A stretch of DNA of 64,000 bases from Cylindrotheca closterium (taxonomy: Eukaryota; Bacillariophyta; Bacillariophyceae; Bacillariales; Bacillariaceae): positions 62,001 to 126,000 of the forward strand of contig CAKOGP040002091.1 in assembly GCA_933822405.4 (NCBI GenBank), written 5' to 3'. The notes under the pieces were generated by a model, which worked only from the letters and a program-made list of their open reading frames with translations, was not told the origin of the DNA and searched no databases. Position 1 is the first letter of the stretch. Each line of letters begins with the position of its first letter. Made by a program: the position numbers and the translations under genes. Of the stretch, positions 40,983 to 51,711 are shown one piece after another.

Positions 40983-41894
40983 ATGTCCAGCAATTGGAAC
41001 CAGTATTCTGACACTCCTTCCTCCGCCCCAACGTCCTCTCTCGAAATAATGGAAGAGGATGCCGATGGTGGCAGCGGCAACGACGGAATCGTCCGAGATT
41101 CCAGATTTCGACGGTTGAACCTGTGTCAGTCTCGGAATCTCGCCCTTTTGTTTCTCTTTGTCCTCGCGTTCTTCATTGCGGGGACGGACATTTTTGAAAG
41201 CAAGGATTTGTCTCTTCGGGATATGGATGACGATCTCAATCGACTTGCGCAGCCTACTAATGAACAAGAAGTAGTAGGTGATGACTTGGTCGATGGTAAT
41301 GATGATGGTAATTACGATGAGGAAGATGAGGACGAAGATGGGAATGATATAGATTACATGATCAACAAGGTGAACTTGGATTCCTTCAATCCCAAACGAG
41401 ACGGAGTAGAGTTCATAAGTCCAATTTGCAACTACACTTGCCAGACGGATCGATTACCCCATGAAACCCCATTGTATCCCGGACAAGTCTTGTGCAACGA
41501 AATGCAACGGTTCGGCATGACAGAAGAGGGAGAATTATTTTTGCAAAATTGTCAATTGACCGATCAAAACGATGGCAAGTTGACCGTCTTTTGGTCTGCC
41601 AAAGAGGCTCAATTGACACACGACCAATATCCAATTCATTTTGAAATGGAAAAGAATGGTTACTTTCAAATCATTTCAGATTCATCGGGTGACGTTTTGT
41701 TTGAGCAACGTCCCAAACGCAACGTTACCTTTTATCGTTTGTGTCTAAGGGACAGGCCAAAGTTGCACTGTCCCTATCTGCACTTACACAAAGATGGAGT
41801 GGTAGTTTTGAATTGGATCGATGACGTTCAGGGAAGGTGGATGGCGCGGGATGTGAAACAGGAATATGCTGAATTGTTTCCGGATATGGACTAG
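40983..41894 (+). CDS. Type II membrane lectin-like protein 1
   Basis: 303 residues from ATG 40983; the frame opens earlier at TTG. Polar N-terminus with V-R-D-S-R-F-R-R-L-N-L-C before a TM helix at about 55-70 (NLALLFLFVLAFFIAGTD). An acidic linker (DDGNYDEEDEDEDGND) leads to the ectodomain: ISPICNYTCQTD, PLYPGQVLCNEMQRFGMTEE, KLTVFWSAKEA, FEMEKNGYFQIISD, LHLHKDGVVVLNWIDD. The three-fold pattern G-x-x-L ... F-x-M-x-x-x-G-x-x-x-I/L ... W resembles bulb-type (B-lectin) mannose-binding folds, though the Q-x-D-x-N-x-V-x-Y site is not obvious. Cys pairs and two N-glycosylation sites are visible. Tandem duplicate of the next gene. Confidence 0.65.
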   Translation: MSSNWNQYSDTPSSAPTSSLEIMEEDADGGSGNDGIVRDSRFRRLNLCQSRNLALLFLFVLAFFIAGTDIFESKDLSLRDMDDDLNRLAQPTNEQEVVGDDLVDGNDDGNYDEEDEDEDGNDIDYMINKVNLDSFNPKRDGVEFISPICNYTCQTDRLPHETPLYPGQVLCNEMQRFGMTEEGELFLQNCQLTDQNDGKLTVFWSAKEAQLTHDQYPIHFEMEKNGYFQIISDSSGDVLFEQRPKRNVTFYRLCLRDRPKLHCPYLHLHKDGVVVLNWIDDVQGRWMARDVKQEYAELFPDMD

Positions 41895-42485
41895 CTCGTA
41901 GTAGTAACAACAAGCAACAATGATACTATCGCGCTCCTTGTAGTAACGAGTTGAAAACAACTTTACAGTTAGAGTATGGAATTGAAATATTTTATTGTCA
42001 CGCCATTGGAGCCTTAATGTAGGTTATAGTGCAAGAATGTTAGGCTACTACCACCCCTGCGGTACAATATGGTAAAAGTTAGTGCAGTATGTATTATGTA
42101 ATGTGGTCAAAGGTGGTTGAGTTGACTCGTACGACCCGTAAGAAATGCACCGCAATCAATAGTACCGATAGCGACAGACACAACGAATATATAACTGCAA
42201 CAACACTTCTCACATCCACAATAGCCGTCACCACCCAACACCGCCACTCTTTCCAGTCAGAGGCACGTATATAATAGAGTTTCGATGATTTTCAAAAGAA
42301 AGTCTTTTCAGAATCAATGATCCTTGGGAGATTTTCAAAATCCGGCAATTGCAGTATCTTACGGCCTGCGCGGCGCCTGATTGAAAGACACCGCAACATT
42401 ATCTGTTTCATTACTTGGATCTGCAAGCAATCCAGTCTCTTTATTATTGCCGACGCCAGTCCAAGCATCATACACAAAACAGTAA
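41895..42485. other. Intergenic region between the lectin-like tandem genes
   Basis: 590 bp; the last 125 bp repeat the promoter-proximal sequence of gene 1, marking the duplication boundary. No gene. Confidence 0.5.
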
Positions 42486-43661
42486 ATGTCGAGCACTCGG
42501 CATCCACCTGCCTACTGTCTCGAAACAATGGAAGATACTCCCAAAGGCAATGGGGTCGTCCGAGATTCCAGATTTCGACGCTTCAACCTGTGTCAGACTC
42601 GGAATCTCGCCATTTTGTTTCTGTTCGTCATTGTATTAATCATAGCTGCTGTCTTGAGTGCGGGGACTGACGTTTTCGAGAGCAGAGATGTGTCTCTTCC
42701 TGCTACCAACAATGGTAAAGGGGGTGATGAACTGGTGGATTCTCTCAACAATGGTGGTAATGATGATGGTGATAAAGGTGACAACGCGGATGATATAGAT
42801 GACATGATCAATAAGGTGAACTTGGATTCCTTCAATCCCAAACGAGACGGAGTTGACTTCATAAGTCCCATTTGCAACTACACTTGTCAGACGGATCGGT
42901 TACCCCACGAGACCCCATTGTATCCCGGACAAGTCTTGTGCAACGAAATGCACCGATTTGGCATGACGGAAGAGGGAGAATTCTTTTTGCAAAATTGTCA
43001 ATTGACCGATCAGAACGATGGCAAGTTGACCGTATTTTGGTCCGCAAAGGAGGCTCAATTGGCACCGGACCAATATCCAATTCATTTTGAAATGGAAAAG
43101 AATGGTTACTTTCAAATCATTTCGGACCCATCGGGGCAAGTGTTGTTTGAAAAACGTCCCACACGAAACGTCACCTTTCATCGTTTGTGTCTAAACAACA
43201 GACCAAAGTTGCATTGTCCATATCTGCATTTACACAACGATGCAGTGGTAGTTTTGAATTGGATCGATGACGTTCAGGGAAGGTGGATGGCTCGGAATGT
43301 GAAACACGAATATGTTGAATTGTTTCCGGAAGACATCGGTGATGAAGGCGCTGATGATAATGCTGGCGCTGATGACACCACGAATGATGAAGATGATGTG
43401 GATGACATGATCAACAAGGTGCACTTGGATGCCTTTAATCCCAAACGAGACGGAGTTGAATTCATTAGTCCAATTTGCAACTACACTTGCCAGACGGATC
43501 GATTACCCCATGAAACCCCATTGTATCCCGGACAAGTCTTGTGCAATCAAATGCATCGATTTGGCATGACAGACCAGGGAGAATTCTTTGTGCAAAATTG
43601 TCAATTGACCGATCAGAACGATGGCAAGTTGACCGTATTTTGGTCCGCAGCAGTTGTTTGA
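42486..43661 (+). CDS. Type II membrane lectin-like protein 2 with duplicated, truncated second domain
   Basis: 391 residues from ATG 42486. The N-terminus (VVRDSRFRRFNLC) and TM helix match protein 1 closely. Ectodomain 1 is complete, from M-I-N-K-V-N-L-D-S-F-N-P-K-R-D to W-M-A-R-N-V-K. After a new acidic linker (DDNAGADDTTNDEDD) the domain starts again with almost identical sequence, but stops at KLTVFWSA followed by A-V-V and TGA. At DNA level the second unit lacks a net 92 bp present in the first, which shifts the frame. Domain 2 therefore has only its first half. The protein may still display domain 1. Confidence 0.7.
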   Translation: MSSTRHPPAYCLETMEDTPKGNGVVRDSRFRRFNLCQTRNLAILFLFVIVLIIAAVLSAGTDVFESRDVSLPATNNGKGGDELVDSLNNGGNDDGDKGDNADDIDDMINKVNLDSFNPKRDGVDFISPICNYTCQTDRLPHETPLYPGQVLCNEMHRFGMTEEGEFFLQNCQLTDQNDGKLTVFWSAKEAQLAPDQYPIHFEMEKNGYFQIISDPSGQVLFEKRPTRNVTFHRLCLNNRPKLHCPYLHLHNDAVVVLNWIDDVQGRWMARNVKHEYVELFPEDIGDEGADDNAGADDTTNDEDDVDDMINKVHLDAFNPKRDGVEFISPICNYTCQTDRLPHETPLYPGQVLCNQMHRFGMTDQGEFFVQNCQLTDQNDGKLTVFWSAAVV

Positions 43662-43869
43662 AAAACGTCCCACACGAAATGTCACCTTTCATCGTTTGTG
43701 TCTAAACAACAGGCCAAAGTTGCATTGTCCTTATTTGCACTTGAGAGAAACGGGAATGGTAGTTTTGAACTGGATCGATGACGTTCAGGGAAAGTGGATG
43801 GCTCGGGATATGAAACAGCAGTATTTGGGATTGTTTCCAAATGTCGACAACAAAGATCGCTTCTTGTAG
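43654..43869 (+). pseudogene. Out-of-frame remnant of the second lectin-like domain
   Basis: Reads L-F-E-K-R-P-T-R-N-V-T-F-H-R-L-C-L then LHCPYLHLRETGMVVLNWID and a C-terminus like protein 1. It has no ATG and lies one frame off the upstream domain because of the net 92-bp deletion at about 43650. Still highly similar to intact copies, so the break is recent, allelic or an assembly error. Confidence 0.8.
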
Positions 43870-44337
43870 TTGAACACAAGGAGCAACTGTATATATTCCT
43901 AGAAGCCTTGAATTTCTTTAATTATTTTTCAGCACGCCATTGGACCGTACATGGGTTAACAACATGGTGCATGTGGTGGTCTGCTACTCCCACTGTATCT
44001 TGTATCGTCCATTAGGTTGAGACGGGTTCTGAGTATGGTTTGTGAAGTGGACTCGTGCGACCCGATCCGGAAATCCACGCGTCAGCTGGAAAATTGTAAG
44101 CTAACGAGAACCCGACACAACCACAACGGTGTAACTGCATCACCGCGTATCTTTTCAAAGGAGCCACGAACCACCGGAAGATAGTTCATTGTTTTTATAG
44201 ATCTTACTAGTGAGGGACTGACAAACAGGAGTCTACGCTCATCAGAAACAACAACAAAAGTCAGCAACAACTCGCTCAAAGATTGGTTGACTGATTGATT
44301 CAAAAACCATCTGATCGGAATCATCTTCTCGTCCAAA
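43870..44337. promoter_or_regulatory. Upstream region of the Ca2+-ATPase gene
   Basis: About 470 bp. A GGTTGACTGATTGATTC stretch lies near 44282. No named element. The minus-strand frame 44082-44540 overlaps the ATPase start and looks like a shadow. Confidence 0.4.
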
Positions 44338-47300
44338 ATGATGTGGTGCATTCGATATCTTCTAGGTGTCCTGATGCTGGCTTGTTTACAAGCATCCTCT
44401 GCAATAGCGATCAAATACCCAGGAGCCTTTGCTTCATCATTTATTTCGTCTCGCCTATCCAGAACCACTGGTCGGCGATACCACCTTCCAATGATCCGAG
44501 GTGGTGGCAGTGATTTTAGTGAAGAAGTCGCTCCTGCCAAACTCAGCTACAATGCTTCCGCCGTCGATGCTGGTAGCCTCCAGATATCCGATTTGATGGA
44601 ACAATTGGAAACCAATGCTGAATCGGGTTTAAGCCAAGAACAAGTGGTGGACCGTTTGGAATTATATGGCCAAAACAAATTGGACAGTGCGGCAAAACCT
44701 AGCATTTGGAAACTCATTGCCGAACAATTTGATGATCGGTTGGTTCAAATATTGGTGGTCGTTGCCATTATCAGTGGTATCTTTTCATTTCTAGAGCATT
44801 CCGAAGGGGAAAGCTTGTTGCAGAGCTTTGTGGAACCCATTGTCATTGTCGCTATATTGGTGTGCAATGCGGCTGTGGGTGTCTGGCAATCTCAATCCGC
44901 CAGCGATTCCTTGGATGCCTTGCAAGAAATGCAACCGGCAAGGGCGACTGTCATTCGCAATGGCGAAGTTATTGGGGAACTTCCAGCAAGCGAGTTGGTG
45001 CCGGGAGATATTTTGCAGTTGCGGGTCGGAGATAAGATTCCGGCCGACGCTCGTGTTTTGGAGTTGCAATCCAGTACACTGCAAGTAGATGAGACGAGTC
45101 TGACGGGAGAATCTGTAACAGTCTCGAAACTATCGGGAGCAGAAGGCCAAAACGACCCCGGGGCTCCGATTCAATCGCAATTGGGAATGGTATTTTCGGG
45201 TACCATGATTACTTCAGGAAATGCCTTGGCAGTCGTTGCACAAACAGGAATGACGACACAATTCGGCAAGATTCAACAGGGAGTCACCATGGCCAAAGAA
45301 TCTCAACAAAAGACTCCCCTCGCCCAAAAGTTGGATGACTTTGGTCAACAATTGACACTGATTATTGGAGGAATCTGCATTGCTGTTTGGCTCGTTTCCA
45401 TTCCCAAAATGAACGATTCGTCCTTTGCCAACTTTTGGGAAGGTGCCATTTATTATGCCAAGGTCTCAGTGGCCCTGGGCGTGGCGGCCATTCCAGAAGG
45501 TTTGCCAGCGGTGATTACATTGTGTTTGAGTTTGGGAACTAGACGGATGGCTCAACGCAACGTCATTGTTCGCAAACTGCCTTCGGTGGAAACTTTGGGT
45601 TGTACCTCAGTAATCTGTACAGACAAGACGGGAACCTTGACGACCAATGAAATGACTGCCGTGTCATTGCTAATGCTTGAGGGCAAGGGACAATTGGTGG
45701 AACATGTGATTGACGGCACCTCGTACAGCCCCATTGGCAGTGTTGATGGAATTGATCAAGACGAGATTGACAAAAAGGGAGCCGTGGCAGATATTGCAGC
45801 CGTAGCTGCCTTGTGCAACGATGCTACCATTCTTGGCAATGATGATGCTTGGGGAGAACAATCGCACGACGAAGACGTCGTTGACGAGCATGGCAACACG
45901 GTTCAAAAATTGCATCATGGTGGAAGTAACAAGAAGAAGAATAGCCTCTCGAATATTGGAAAGAAGATTTATGACCGTACTGGCGAGCCGACGGAAGCAG
46001 CCTTGTGTGTCTTGTGCGAGAAACTTGGGGGAATGCAAGAGTACACTCATGGGCAGCATATTGCACAAAACGGTTCTTACCATTTGCATGTACCCCCGAG
46101 TGTCTTGGCATCGGCTAATGTCGACATGTGGCGGGCCACACATCCTCGAATGGCAACCTTGGAATTTCATAGGGAGCGAAAAAGCATGAGTGTGGTGTCG
46201 TCTTTTGGAGATAAGAAGAATCGTCTCTTGGTCAAGGGGGCTCCCAATCTCCTTTTGGAACGCTGTACTCGCATCAAGGATCGCGATGGCAAGGTGACCA
46301 AGTTGACTGGAGCGATGCGCTGGGAAATCCAAGCAAAGATTACCGAATTGGCACAGCGACCATTGCGATGCCTGGCACTTGCGGTGAAGGATGGCAAGGA
46401 TTTGGAGAAGTCACTGGCTCGGTTTGATGGAAAAGATTCCTCGAAACATCCATTGCTGAAGGATCCGTCCAAGTACAAGGATATCGAAAGTGGGCTGACG
46501 CTGGTTGGTATTGTGGGTATCAAGGATCCGGCGCGTCCAGAAGTTGCGGATAGCATTCTAAAGTGTTCCAAAGCTGGTATTCGAGTCATGATGATTACTG
46601 GAGATGCTCGAGACACTGCAATTGTAAGATGATCGGTCTGTCGGGAGCTTTTGTGTGAGTGTGCTGGGTGGTCTCTCACTTTTCTTTTCATAGGCGATTG
46701 CCAAAGATGTCAACATATTCGACAGCGAAGCGCCCAATGATTCACTCAAAGCATTCGAAGGCCGAGAGTTCTTCTCGAAACCAGAGGAGGAACAATTAGA
46801 AATTCTGAAGAAAGATAATATCGTTTTCTGCCGAGCCGAACCAGCGGACAAACAACGATTGGTCAAGATGCTGCAAAGTCTGAACGAAATTCCAGCAATG
46901 ACGGGAGATGGGGTCAACGATGCCCCTGCACTGCAACAGGCTGCAATTGTAAGTGTGCACCGCAACAGCGGTATTTGTATGCTACCCATGTATCTATTCT
47001 AACTTGAGGAATTTGCAATAGGGAATTGCCATGGGTACAGGAACGGAAGTGTCCAAAGAAGCAGCTGATATGGTTTTGGCGGATGATAATTTCTCCACCA
47101 TTGTCAGTGCAGTGGAAGAAGGAAGAACAATTTATGCGAACATGCAAGCCTTCATTTGCTTCCTGATCAGTTGCAATATTGGAGAGATTTGTGCCATCTT
47201 CTTTGCCACTCTTGCCGGATTCCCTGAGCCATTGACAGCAATGCATCTCCTGTGGGTCAACTTGGTTACAGATGGTCCACCGGCGACAGCCTTGGGTTTC

Positions 47301-47973
47301 AATCCACCATCACCCGATACGATGGATGCTCCACCTCGTCCAAGTGACGAACCGATCATGACAAAATGGCTACTTACGCGGTACTTCATTACAGGCCTGT
47401 ATGTAGGACTAGCTACTATTGGAGTATTTGTACAGCATTATGTTCACGAAGGAATATCCTTATCGGAACTATCGAACTGGTCTCAATGTGGAACAGTCTG
47501 GTCACCAGCAAATGGAGGAGCTGGAATTTGCGGTGCACTATTCAAGGAATCTGGACGAATGTATCCACAAACTCTCGCGTTAACGACACTGGTTGTCATG
47601 GAAATGCTGAAAGCGCTGTCTGCAGTGTCCGTCGACAATTCATTACTCCAAGTGAGCCCGTTCGCGAATAAGTGGCTTTTAGCTGGAGTGTCAGGACCTT
47701 TCTTGCTCCATTTGGCTGTTTTATACAGCTCCAAGCTGGGAGTTCCAGTCCTTGGCGAAGCCTTTGGAATGGTAAGTTGAATCAATTTGCATTATCTGGG
47801 TGTGTCTAAAATTGAACTAATCCAAAGCTCTGCTACTTCAGGTTCCATTGACGTCTTCCGACTGGCAAAATGTACTTCTATGGGCCGCTCCCATTTTGCT
47901 TGTGGACGAAATTCTAAAGGCAATCGGAAGGAATCTGAAGCAAAAGGACTTCAAGAAAAGCATATCGAACTAG
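44338..47973 (+). CDS. SERCA-type (P2A) Ca2+-transporting ATPase with signal peptide
   Basis: Four exons, 44338-46623, 46694-46948, 47022-47771 and 47842-47973; introns 70-73 bp, all phase 0; 1140 residues. An N-terminal signal peptide (LGVLMLACLQASSAIA) and a basic presequence precede the cation-ATPase N domain (LSQEQVVDRLELYGQNKL). Actuator motif DETSLTGES, TM4 IPEGLPAVIT (Ca site E), phosphorylation site D429 in CTDKTGTLT, ATP-site L-V-K-G-A-P, hinge MITGDARDTA, TGDGVNDAPAL, and TM6 NLVTDGPPATALGF. The C-terminus ends KSISN without a KKxx signal. It should pump Ca2+ into an endomembrane compartment. Animal SERCAs lack a cleaved presequence, so the destination (ER, chloroplast ER or plastid) is open. 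Confidence 0.9.
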
Positions 47974-48113
47974 AAACTGACTGTTTGAGTGCAAGAGCGC
48001 TTTATCGTCGGCTGACTACTATAGTAGAATTGGCGAGAACATTAACGAGCATCAAATAAATAACGCTATCCATTTACTTTCAAACTTGTTCAAGACACAC
48101 AACAGCCGGAACA

Positions 48114-50549
48114 CTAGTTCACTGGGCCGATATTGAGCAAAAATTGCTCTCCACTGTGGTCGTCAACTCCATCGTTATCATTGTTGACCCAAATATTGCC
48201 AGACGCATCAACGGTCAACCCTTCAACCTTCTCAGTAACTAGTCCTCCCGCATACATTAAGTCGTTAGTCAAGTCATGAACAAATGTCTTCTGAACGGTG
48301 ACTCCGTCGGCAATCGAAAAGTCACCCAAGTCAATCTTGTATATCTTCTTGATGGCAGCATCGGTGAGACCTTGGTTGTCACGTTCCAAGATCAGGAATT
48401 CACCATTTCCAAGCGATGCAATGTCGGAAAGTCCAACCCAGCCACCGTTTTGACTTTCAGGTGTGTCCAATGGATAGAAGACAAAACTCCAGGAGTCGGT
48501 GGCCAAGCTGTAGATTCCAAGACGCGGTTCGGTATCACCAAGTGCGGTCCAGGCGCGTTGGAAAGCAACAACAACGTTGTCTCCCTCGACAGCAACACCT
48601 TCCAATCCGAATCGTAGTTGGCCAGCGTTCAACTCGGCTGGAAGGGTCACAGCTGTGTTTACGACTCCAGCAGCGTCAACCTTCAACAACAGGTTGGGAG
48701 TAGTGACAGGGCGGGCGGCGTCATCAACGGTTCCAGAACCTTCACTCACAAGCCAGAAGCCATCATCGACAGCTTCGATGCCTTCCAAGTCAAGATTGAC
48801 CGTCTTGTCGTTGTTCATGATGACAGCAGTCGCGTTGGCGTCAAGAATAGCGGAAAGGACATCGTTGGTATCAGTAATCTTGACTTCAGTAGTGACAGTG
48901 TATGGATAAGCGGAAGGATCAATCGCAAACATGCGGCTCTGTTTGAAGTAAGAATCTTCGACTGTGTAGAGCATGCCATCCTTAAAGGAGAGACCACTCA
49001 AAGCAGAGAAAGGAATAGGGTTGCCATCATCGCCATTGGCAGATACCAAATTGGGGTAGACAGGAGCAGTTTCTGAAATGTGATAGACCGTCACGGCGGA
49101 GCGCATCTTGTCGGCACGAGAATCTTCTTCGGCAGCAACAACAAGCAGGTTGCGAGAAGGAATCGCGAACTTTCCTTCGGGCTTGACACCAGTAGGAAGC
49201 ACTTGGCGGAAGACAGGGTTGGTAATATCCGATACTTCGAATACAAAGACCAAACTGGATCGTTCGGATCCAACAAATAACAACTTCAAGGACTCAAACT
49301 CCGCGTAAAGAACATTTTCAGGTTCATTACCCTTGTTTTCAGAGCGTGCATCGGGGTAGTGTCCGTAACGGATGGTCAACTCGTCAATCATGTTACCGCT
49401 TTCATAGACAACAGCACCCGTAGTATCGAAGATGGTGAAACCACGGCTTCCACCATCCAAGTCACCTTCATCAGCAGTAGCAAAGTACTCGGTTCCAATC
49501 CAAGTGACACCATCGGGTTCACGAGGCACGGTAACCGATCCATTTTGTTCAATAATGTCTTCTTCCGTAATATCCACATTGGTGACAGTAGTAGTTCCAG
49601 CAGAGAAGGACTCCATGATTTCAGCGTTGGCCAAGTCGACCAAGACGAGTCCATTGTTCTCTTGGAGGGTCACAACCGCAATGTTATCTGAATTGATGGA
49701 AACAAACTCGGGTTCAGGATCACTGTTGTACAGGACACCGTCCAACCCAGTCATTTCCACCTTGGTGGCAGTCCACTCTGTGGGATCTTCAGACGAACAG
49801 TCGACAATTTGCAAGAATCCGGCCGGCAATTGAGGGAGCAAACCGCCATTCAAGTCTTCGTCGCGCTCGTTTTCGATGGCGATCGCCATGAATTTCTTGT
49901 CTGGACTCAGAGCAACCGAGTCTGGTTGTCCACCCATATCAATGTTGGCAACGATGGCTTGAGTTTCCATATCAATCACTTGCAAGTTTCCCGAGGGATT
50001 GACGAAGTCAGGAGAGGTGTTGACACCCACAGCAACGTACTTGCCCTTGATGACAAGCGAAGTAGTTTCTCCTCCCACATTGACCAATCCAGCCTTCATC
50101 GGAGCCATGGGGTCAGAAATATCGATGAATCCGATCGAGTTTTGTGTCCCGTCCGTGTAGGCAATCATCATGCCATCCTCGGAAGCTTGAACAATCTCGG
50201 CCACTGTCTGTTGGTCCGTGTTGCAAGTATCATCGAGTTGCATACAGACGGGAAAGGTGGCGATCCGATTGAAATAGTAGTTGGAATAATCCAGGGGTGG
50301 TGTCATTGGAGCTGGTGCGTCGGTAACATCCGAAGTTGGAGCCGAATCGACTGCTTGTTTGGTGGAATCTTCACTGTCCGAGTTGGCATTAAGAGTTCCT
50401 CCAACAATTAGTACTAGGAGAAAGATGACCACAAAAGCAGCAACTCCTAGCTTATTGATCTTGGCGGGTTCCTCGCCAGAGAAGACTTCTTGGGCATCAG
50501 TGTTGGTGTTGCCTTCTTTCTTGCTTTGATTTTCTTCGTCTACAGCCAT
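48114..50549 (-). CDS. Membrane-anchored phytase/esterase-like beta-propeller protein
   Basis: 811 residues from ATG 50549, single exon (frame opens upstream at GTG). Cytosolic tail about 33 residues, TM helix at about 36-57 (LGVAAFVVIFLLVLIVGGTL), then an extracellular part. The first 400 residues form propeller blades (NSIGFIDISDPMAPMKAGLV, GGQPDSVALSPDKKFMAIAI, DEGDLDGGSRGFTIFD) like the choice-of-anchor-I domain. The second half matches the esterase-like phytase domain (FSALSGLSFKDGMLYTVEDS, NLDLEGIEAVDDGFWLVSEG, FGLEGVAVEGDNVVVAFQRA, KVEGLTVDASGNIWVNNDND). Calcium-rich acidic loops are evident. Related proteins are linked to phosphate scavenging in marine microbes; activity here is inferred. 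Codon use is strongly C-ending, suggesting high expression. Confidence 0.75.
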   Translation of the reverse strand: MAVDEENQSKKEGNTNTDAQEVFSGEEPAKINKLGVAAFVVIFLLVLIVGGTLNANSDSEDSTKQAVDSAPTSDVTDAPAPMTPPLDYSNYYFNRIATFPVCMQLDDTCNTDQQTVAEIVQASEDGMMIAYTDGTQNSIGFIDISDPMAPMKAGLVNVGGETTSLVIKGKYVAVGVNTSPDFVNPSGNLQVIDMETQAIVANIDMGGQPDSVALSPDKKFMAIAIENERDEDLNGGLLPQLPAGFLQIVDCSSEDPTEWTATKVEMTGLDGVLYNSDPEPEFVSINSDNIAVVTLQENNGLVLVDLANAEIMESFSAGTTTVTNVDITEEDIIEQNGSVTVPREPDGVTWIGTEYFATADEGDLDGGSRGFTIFDTTGAVVYESGNMIDELTIRYGHYPDARSENKGNEPENVLYAEFESLKLLFVGSERSSLVFVFEVSDITNPVFRQVLPTGVKPEGKFAIPSRNLLVVAAEEDSRADKMRSAVTVYHISETAPVYPNLVSANGDDGNPIPFSALSGLSFKDGMLYTVEDSYFKQSRMFAIDPSAYPYTVTTEVKITDTNDVLSAILDANATAVIMNNDKTVNLDLEGIEAVDDGFWLVSEGSGTVDDAARPVTTPNLLLKVDAAGVVNTAVTLPAELNAGQLRFGLEGVAVEGDNVVVAFQRAWTALGDTEPRLGIYSLATDSWSFVFYPLDTPESQNGGWVGLSDIASLGNGEFLILERDNQGLTDAAIKKIYKIDLGDFSIADGVTVQKTFVHDLTNDLMYAGGLVTEKVEGLTVDASGNIWVNNDNDGVDDHSGEQFLLNIGPVN

Positions 50550-51318
50550 CTTGTTGAGAGATATGTGGTTGTTGTTGTTGTTGTTGTTGTTGCGGATTGT
50601 GAGATATGTGTTAGCGAAAGTGCAAAGTGTGGAAAGGTGAAAAAATTCTCTCACATTGATCAGTTGTCATCTGCTCGTCACAGATTCAGTGAAGATTCCC
50701 ATCAGCAGTGTGTTACTCTTTGTCCAACCATTAAATGGATCTACATGCGCTTGGAGCGGTCATCCATTCTCAGAAGTGGAGACCTTATATAAAGAAATCA
50801 TCTTGTGCATCTTTTGAGGCTAGAGCGATATGTTGGAGATTCATTCATCTACAGTACCGGTAGGAGATGCGATCTCCGTTGTCAAGATTCTTCAGGTCGA
50901 ATCATCACATAGGGGACGGACAGACTTCTTTTAGTCGGAGGTTTCGTCGATTCAGACACGGCAGGCTATTCTTGCGCCAGGCGATTTCTTGACAAGTGGT
51001 CTCACTTCTCGTGATGGAAGTCGCATCACCTTTGCACAGCCAAGGCTTGCGGTTTTATGAGGTATAGAGACAGATCCCTGAACACCTGGAGGTGATGCAC
51101 CTTTCAAACTTGTTGTGTGCCGTCATTGTTGCAATGGACACTGTATCCTCCTGGACGACCGTGTAAGCCTTTTTAATCGATCCTTTCAATCAGCATCATT
51201 TTGTAAATATAGTAGACCGCGACGGCACTATCAATCACCTCCAGGGTTTCGATTGTTTGCACGTTACTGGCTCATCCTTTGCGAATATTGTTGGTGCATC
51301 TGAGGGTATGGTTCTCCG
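50550..51318. other. Upstream region of the phytase-like gene with (GTT)n and TACCGGTA
   Basis: A (GTT)n run at 50568-50592 lies in the presumed 5' UTR, 19 bp before the ATG. TACCGGTA occurs at 50855-50862. The direct sequence CACCTGGAGGTGATGCACC (51085-51103) contains a short inverted repeat. No gene seen. Confidence 0.5.
50568..50592. repeat. (GTT)n microsatellite in 5' leader
   Basis: Eight GTT units (AAC on the transcript strand), just upstream of the phytase-like ATG. Likely transcribed and length-variable. Confidence 0.9.
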
Positions 51319-51711
51319 TCAGATACGAACTACTACACTCCGTTTGACTGTCCAAGATTCTGACATGGGTGCCGCCCAAGATAGAAGCTCGCTGTACTCT
51401 CTGTATTCGGAAAAGAACATTATAGGGTCACCAGCCTCAAAATCCCGGGTGGCGTATAGTCTGCTGGCGGAAGTGTCATGATCAGGATATTCTTTGACGA
51501 CATCGGCAACACGTTCGTATTCGTTCCTCGAAGTACTCGCCACCATTGCAAACAACCGCTTTCCTATCACGTTCACGTCCGGTTTTGCATCATCGTAACC
51601 TTTTGTATTTAGAAGAATCTGCCAATAGAATAGATGTCCCAGGGTCGTGGTCGTCATCCCCAACTTGCTGCTTGCTTTGCATATCTCCGAATGGGGCATA
51701 TCCTCGTGCAT
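51319..51711 (-). pseudogene. Possible fragment of a SET-domain protein
   Basis: 130-residue frame with an ATG start. The only recognisable segment is S-R-L-Y-A-T-R-D-F-E-A-G-D-P-I-M-F-F, the opening strand pair of a SET domain (consensus G-x-G-V-x-A-x-R-D-F-x-x-G-D-x-I). The rest of the domain (N-H-S-C, E-L-T-F-D-Y) is absent downstream on this strand as far as I can read. Either a degraded copy, or one exon of a gene I could not complete. Low confidence. Confidence 0.3.

Noticed and set aside
45670..46332. 220-residue minus-strand frame
   Set aside because: Lies inside the Ca2+-ATPase coding exon and has no features of its own.
49809..50411. 200-residue plus-strand frame
   Set aside because: Shadow of the highly codon-biased phytase-like gene on the minus strand.
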